A DNA stretch of 6,060 bases from Chlamydiia bacterium (GTDB taxonomy: Bacteria; Chlamydiota; Chlamydiia; Chlamydiales; JACKPQ01): the NCBI GenBank assembly GCA_030433395.1, contig JAUILX010000067.1, forward strand, positions 1-6,060. Reading direction: 5' to 3'. A program made the position numbers and the translations under genes. Positions 1 to 3,153 of the stretch are shown here, in pieces (positions within the stretch are counted from its first letter, which is position 1; each line of letters opens with the position of its first letter). The notes beneath the pieces were generated by a model. The model ran no database searches. It had not been told where the DNA came from and was given only the letters and a program-made list of their open reading frames with translations.

Positions 1-950
1 AAAAGCACCACGCAAGTCCCCCAAAAAGGTACACTGGGAACATAGATGAGCAAAATAGACGTAACTAAACCGATAACGCTGCAAATTTGCAAGGGCAAAT
101 TGCGCCGGCCCAAATGATCAGAAACCCACCCCCAAAAAGGTGATGATATTGCCACTCCAATCCAAAGCATGCTAATTGCAAAAGCTGCTTGTGTGTTCTC
201 AATGCCATGCAAAGCTATTAGAAAAGGAACGCCCCAAAGAGCCGCAATTGCAAGAACAGGCCCCCAGGCACAAAAAGCGTAAGCACCAATAGCATAAGTT
301 TGCTTATGCGTGAGAATCTCTTTAATTTTTTCAATGAGACGCAAGCCATCTTCGCGTTTATGGTGAGGCACAACCCCTGGTGGGTAGTTGCGGATCACAA
401 AAATGGCAAGCAGAGCAACAACGCCTCCAATCAAGGCAAGTAAAAGCATTGAGGCACGCCATCCAAGGTGATCTACGGCATAGGCAAGCGGCAGCTCGCC
501 ACCCAATGCTCCAATGGCTGCTAAGAATTGCCCAATACCTACAAGCAAAGCGAAATAGCGTCTGTCAAACCAGCGCGCTGCAACAACGAGCACCCCAATG
601 AAGGCAAAGGCTGATCCAATTCCCATAAGAAAGCGGCCCATAGCAGCTGGAGCAAAGGCTGTTGTGCTGCCGAAGAAAAAAGCACCAATAGCGCAAAGGA
701 GGGCTGAAAAGGCTATCAGGCGCCTAGGACCAAAGCGATCATGTAAAAGACCGGCTGGAACTTGCATAATTGCGTAGCTATAGTAGTAAAAACTTGCCAT
801 GAGCCCAAGCTTACCTGCGCCAATGGAAAAGGCTGACATCAAGTTTTCCGTCATTACGGATGGAGAAACTTGCAAAGCCATTTCATAAACAAGAAACAGA
901 GTCGCAACTATATAGATGCTAATTGATCGAACTGGATGCGATTTAAACAT
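1..950 (-). CDS. Major facilitator superfamily (MFS) transporter, C-terminus cut by left edge
   Basis: Inner-membrane secondary transporter; substrate not identifiable. Reading from the ATG at 950-948 gives 316 uninterrupted residues, and the frame is still open at base 1, so the usual ~400-residue protein is cut in its C-terminal half. The first helices include 'VYEMALQVSPSVM', reminiscent of Legionella/Coxiella MFS proteins. The diagnostic MFS loop 2-3 motif is seen at residues 67-77 (GLLHDRFGPRR), and its second-half repeat at 274-283 (GWVSDHLGRR), as expected in loop 8-9. Hydrophobic helices run through residues ~10-185. A basic, charged central loop follows at ~190-215 before the second six-helix bundle. 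The start is supported by a TAGG Shine-Dalgarno seven bases upstream. It is divergent from the hydrolase gene, with 46 bases between the starts. The family call is secure; the substrate class is unknown. Confidence 0.9.
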   Translation of the reverse strand, partial: MFKSHPVRSISIYIVATLFLVYEMALQVSPSVMTENLMSAFSIGAGKLGLMASFYYYSYAIMQVPAGLLHDRFGPRRLIAFSALLCAIGAFFFGSTTAFAPAAMGRFLMGIGSAFAFIGVLVVAARWFDRRYFALLVGIGQFLAAIGALGGELPLAYAVDHLGWRASMLLLALIGGVVALLAIFVIRNYPPGVVPHHKREDGLRLIEKIKEILTHKQTYAIGAYAFCAWGPVLAIAALWGVPFLIALHGIENTQAAFAISMLWIGVAISSPFWGWVSDHLGRRNLPLQICSVIGLVTSILLIYVPSVPFWGTCVVL

Positions 951-996
951 AATTAAACCTATACCATAATTAAACAAGAATGGTAAATAAAAAATT
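951..996. promoter_or_regulatory. Divergent intergenic promoter region (MFS / hydrolase)
   Basis: These 46 AT-rich bases separate two divergent start codons and must carry promoter elements for at least one gene unless transcription starts inside a neighbour. On the plus strand there is a CATAAT hexamer at 965-970, one mismatch from the -10 consensus, with only a weak TTTAAA about 17 bases further upstream (942-947). On the minus strand AGG at 958-960 serves as ribosome binding site for the transporter. No good Shine-Dalgarno is visible before the hydrolase ATG at 997. The promoter positions are inferred and weak. Confidence 0.35.
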
Positions 997-1677
997 ATGG
1001 AGTTAATAATTGTTCCGGGCCTCGGAGAGAATGAAAAGGCCTTCACACATCAAATTTCTTATCTCGAAGAGCTGGCACAAGTCAGCATGTTTGATTATGA
1101 CGCCTACGATTCTATTGATGCAATGGTTGAGGCTCTTGTTTCCCAGCTACCCAGTGGGTGCATCTTAGTGGGCCACTCCCTCGGCGGCCATCTAGCAATG
1201 CTTGCTGCTGCAAAATCAAACACCTCAAAGCTCATTGTGATGAATTCATGGGCACAAACTACCGATCAATTTCGCAAGCAATACCAGATGGCAATCGATG
1301 CCTTAGACTCTGTCGGCTTAGAGGCGATGCTAAAATCCCAAATTCCATTGTTAATGCACCCAGATAGAGCCTCTGATACTGCACTCATCGATCAGACCTA
1401 TGAAATGCTCTTAGAAAAAAGCCCCGAAACTTACTTGCGCTTTTTTCAAGCGCTCACAAAAGCTGGAGATTTGGATCACATCCTACCCCAAATCAAAGCC
1501 CCCACTCTAGTCATCCACGGAAGGCAAGATCCCCTCTTTTCATTAAAGCAGCATCAATTTATAGCTGAGAAAATCCCAAACGCGCAATTAGCCATTATTG
1601 AAGACTGTGGACACAACGCTCCGACAGAGCAGCCCGTTGCCACTACAGCGCTCACGCGCTTATTTCTTACTCTCTAA
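997..1677 (+). CDS. Alpha/beta hydrolase fold protein
   Basis: Single-domain serine hydrolase of 226 residues, probably cytoplasmic, acting on an unidentified ester, thioester or lactone-type substrate. The first beta strand runs straight into an oxyanion-type segment (LIIVPGLGEN, residues 3-12). The nucleophile elbow is GHSLGG at 59-64, with Ser61 as nucleophile. The acid is Asp178 in HGRQDP (174-179) and the base His206 in DCGHNAP (203-209), so the triad is complete. A helical cap lies at roughly 85-160. No signal peptide or membrane segment is seen. The length is somewhat short for the family, consistent with a trimmed N-terminus like that of BioH- or PcaD-type members. An in-frame stop lies just upstream (988-990), so ATG 997 is the only reasonable start despite lacking a clear Shine-Dalgarno. 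Its stop overlaps the stop of the convergent zntB-like gene. The fold is certain; the substrate and pathway are not. Confidence 0.9.
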   Translation: MELIIVPGLGENEKAFTHQISYLEELAQVSMFDYDAYDSIDAMVEALVSQLPSGCILVGHSLGGHLAMLAAAKSNTSKLIVMNSWAQTTDQFRKQYQMAIDALDSVGLEAMLKSQIPLLMHPDRASDTALIDQTYEMLLEKSPETYLRFFQALTKAGDLDHILPQIKAPTLVIHGRQDPLFSLKQHQFIAEKIPNAQLAIIEDCGHNAPTEQPVATTALTRLFLTL

Positions 1678-2639
1678 AACCACTTGATTTTACGAAAGAA
1701 CCAGACAAGACCAAAAGCGATACTGAGCATAATTCCACTGAAAATGGGAAAAGCTGCGCTACTTTCCGATCCGGGAATTCCTCCGACATTGATTCCAAAA
1801 AGCCCTGTTAAAAACGTCAAAGGCAAAAAGATAACGGCTACTAAAGAAAACATGTACATTGCACGATTAGTATGGGAGGCAATTTTCCCTCTTAGCTCGT
1901 CGGTAATATTGCTAATGCGGTCTTTGATAACATCCAAATCTTCGACATAGAGCTGGACGCGTTCGTGCGACTCCGCAAGCTGCCTCAAATCGGTTTTGAT
2001 AAAAAATGGCATTTTTGCATGCATCAACTGCATAAGCACATCACGCTCAGGAGCAATATGTTTTCTAATCACTAGCACTTTTCTTTTCATATCTGAAAGA
2101 GCTTCAAAAAAGCAGTCGATGTTGCCTTTAACAACATCCTCTTCCCAGTCTTCGGTGCGCTCATCAAGAGCTCCGATGACAGGTTCAACATGAGATAAAA
2201 TCCGCTTTAGCAAAGCCGTGACCACCTCTGCCGTAGTTTTGGGTCCTGCTCCTTGTTGAAGTTGATTAAACAACTCATCAGCTGAGGCAAGACGCTTTTT
2301 TACAACCGTAATCACACGCTTTGCATCGACCCAAATACGAACCGAAACCATATCTTCAAAGTCATAGTCAGTGCTTTGGTTAATCGCTCTGACAATAATC
2401 AAGCTACCACTATCATTAGATTGTAAATAACGCGGGCGTGTTTCGGGGCTGAGCATTGCATCAAGGATGTAAGGGTCGATATTGCTATTTTCTCGCAAAT
2501 ACTTTTCCGTACTGGGATGTTCCATTGAAAAATGCGCCCAGGCAAGATGGCTAGAGTCCATCTTCATATATGCTTCATAATCGATAGCCTGCTTGCCTAA
2601 ATGATAGCCATAAAGAAAAAACTTACTTTTATCTTCCAT
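1674..2639 (-). CDS. zntB: ZntB-type zinc/divalent cation transporter (CorA family)
   Basis: Inner-membrane divalent-cation transporter of the CorA superfamily, ZntB branch, which in enterobacteria moves Zn2+. At 321 residues it matches E. coli ZntB (about 327). Residues 1-255 form the soluble cytoplasmic funnel, with conserved stretches such as 'DAMLSPETRPR' (60-70), the strand around 'RAINQST' (84-90) and 'RKHIAPERDV' (192-201). Two helices follow: TM1 at about 262-282, then TM2 at about 297-316, ending in a short basic tail. The pore signature at the end of TM1 is GIN at 282-284, followed by VGGIPG, the ZntB variant rather than the GMN of typical CorA Mg2+ channels. The start at 2639 is forced by an in-frame TAA at 2651-2649 and by an N-terminal strand (FFLYGYHL) that aligns with ZntB. 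GGGG abuts the ATG with no spacing, so the Shine-Dalgarno is poor. It is divergent from chaB. The family is secure; zinc specificity is by analogy. Confidence 0.92.
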   Translation of the reverse strand: MEDKSKFFLYGYHLGKQAIDYEAYMKMDSSHLAWAHFSMEHPSTEKYLRENSNIDPYILDAMLSPETRPRYLQSNDSGSLIIVRAINQSTDYDFEDMVSVRIWVDAKRVITVVKKRLASADELFNQLQQGAGPKTTAEVVTALLKRILSHVEPVIGALDERTEDWEEDVVKGNIDCFFEALSDMKRKVLVIRKHIAPERDVLMQLMHAKMPFFIKTDLRQLAESHERVQLYVEDLDVIKDRISNITDELRGKIASHTNRAMYMFSLVAVIFLPLTFLTGLFGINVGGIPGSESSAAFPIFSGIMLSIAFGLVWFFRKIKWF

Positions 2640-2650
2640 CCCCTTGTATT

Positions 2651-2675
2651 ACTATAAAGTGAAGGGAGGTGTCAA
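2651..2675 (-). promoter_or_regulatory. Possible zntB promoter inside the chaB leader
   Basis: On the minus strand a perfect TTGACA (-35 consensus) occupies 2675-2670, and TATAGT (5 of 6 matches to the -10 consensus) occupies 2656-2651. The spacer is only 13 bases, shorter than the usual 16-18, which is the main reason for doubt. If used, transcription would begin about 4-6 bases before the zntB ATG, giving an almost leaderless mRNA. That would fit the absence of a properly spaced Shine-Dalgarno there. The -35 box overlaps the spacer between the chaB ribosome binding site and its ATG. Confidence 0.35.
2663..2670 (+). promoter_or_regulatory. Strong Shine-Dalgarno deciding the chaB start
   Basis: AGGGAGGT ends seven bases before the ATG at 2678, ideal spacing. 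It excludes the upstream in-frame GTG at 2669, which overlaps this site and would add three residues (M-S-I) not found in ChaB proteins, which begin MPYK. Confidence 0.75.
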
Positions 2676-2677
2676 TC

Positions 2678-2884
2678 ATGCCATACAAATCTATTGCAAA
2701 ATTGCCAAAAGGCGTGCGCCATGTTCTGCCCAAACATGCGCAAGAAATTTACAAAGAAGCGTTCAATAGCGCGTGGAATAACTATAAAGAGTCTGAGCGT
2801 GAAGAAATCTCTCATCGTGTTGCCTGGAATGCAGTCAAGCAATCCTATAAAAAAGGAAGCGACGACCTTTGGCACAAAAAGTAA
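2678..2884 (+). CDS. chaB: ChaB family protein (putative cation transport regulator)
   Basis: Small cytoplasmic protein of 68 residues. It begins MPYKSIAKLP and continues with the family hallmark VRHVLPKHAQEIYKEAFNSAW (residues 13-33). The second conserved block is HRVAWNAVKQSYKKG (46-60), and the protein ends in DDLWHKK. This matches E. coli ChaB almost throughout, minus several residues in the variable acidic/basic linker (E. coli is 76). The family was named as a regulator of the ChaA Na+/K+/Ca2+-H+ antiporter, but its biochemical role is poorly defined. No chaA is present here; instead the gene is divergent from a ZntB-type channel, 38 bases between the starts. The downstream neighbour is convergent and its stop codon directly abuts the chaB TAA. 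The start is fixed by the Shine-Dalgarno and by family alignment. Identification is confident; function is by family only. Confidence 0.93.
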   Translation: MPYKSIAKLPKGVRHVLPKHAQEIYKEAFNSAWNNYKESEREEISHRVAWNAVKQSYKKGSDDLWHKK

Positions 2885-3109
2885 CTATTTTTTGTTCTTC
2901 TTGAAAGGAAACAGCACGCATAGCAGTCCGGCAATCACAAAAATGATGCCAGCTACCATGTGCCAGCGATAAGAACTTGTTTCATGCCCCATAACCCTTT
3001 CATGGATCTCTTCTAAGATCTTATGTGATGCTTGCACGGTAAAGAGAAGCGTAATTGTTCCCAAAGCTAAAATAACGAAACCTAGTATCCGCCAGTATTT
3101 TTTTGTCAT
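2885..3109 (-). CDS. Small two-helix membrane protein, DUF3185-like
   Basis: Predicted inner-membrane protein of 74 residues with unknown function. A short basic N-terminus (MTKKYWR) leads into TM1 at about 7-25. A ~25-residue polar loop with several histidines and acidic residues (ASHKILEEIHERVMGHETSS, 27-46) follows. TM2 lies at about 51-68, then a basic tail (FKKNKK). The order helix, 'QAS...V.G', 'W...GI' and helix resembles the DUF3185 family, which also has two helices and a short loop; I rate this as likely but not proven. The start is supported by an excellent Shine-Dalgarno (AAGGAGA, 3121-3115), five bases before the ATG. The gene lies 44 bases downstream of the large TIGR04141-like gene on the same strand with no hairpin terminator between them, so co-transcription is possible. 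Its stop abuts the convergent chaB stop. Confidence 0.82.
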   Translation of the reverse strand: MTKKYWRILGFVILALGTITLLFTVQASHKILEEIHERVMGHETSSYRWHMVAGIIFVIAGLLCVLFPFKKNKK

Positions 3110-3114
3110 TGATC

Positions 3115-3121
3115 TCTCCTT
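3115..3121 (-). promoter_or_regulatory. Shine-Dalgarno of the small membrane protein gene
   Basis: AAGGAGA on the minus strand, five bases upstream of the ATG at 3109-3107. It is the strongest ribosome binding site on this strand in the window and supports the short ORF as a real gene. Confidence 0.7.
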
Positions 3122-3153
3122 TTCTTTTTAAGTACTCCTAGTTAGATTTTAAT

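Noticed and set aside
119..140. Apparent frameshift in the MFS gene at a C5-A5 homopolymer, giving an early stop
   Set aside because: Recounting gives five A and five C, and the minus-strand frame reads cleanly through SPFWGWVSDHLGRR to base 3. The stop came from a miscount; the gene is intact to the edge.
380..601. 73-residue plus-strand ORF
   Set aside because: It lies wholly inside the MFS gene on the opposite strand. Its low-complexity Gln/Arg-rich product is the typical antisense shadow of hydrophobic codons, and it has no ribosome binding site.
2669..2680. GTG at 2669 as the chaB start
   Set aside because: It overlaps the Shine-Dalgarno. ATG 2678 has ideal spacing and gives the conserved MPYK N-terminus.
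2876..2896. A-run and T-run around the chaB stop as a bidirectional terminator
   Set aside because: Only a weak A/T pairing without a G+C stem can be drawn, so it does not meet the pattern of an intrinsic terminator.
2694..2972. 92-residue plus-strand ORF overlapping chaB in another frame
   Set aside because: chaB matches its family over its whole length in its own frame, and the second half of this ORF is antisense to the small membrane protein gene. Its product has no recognisable features.
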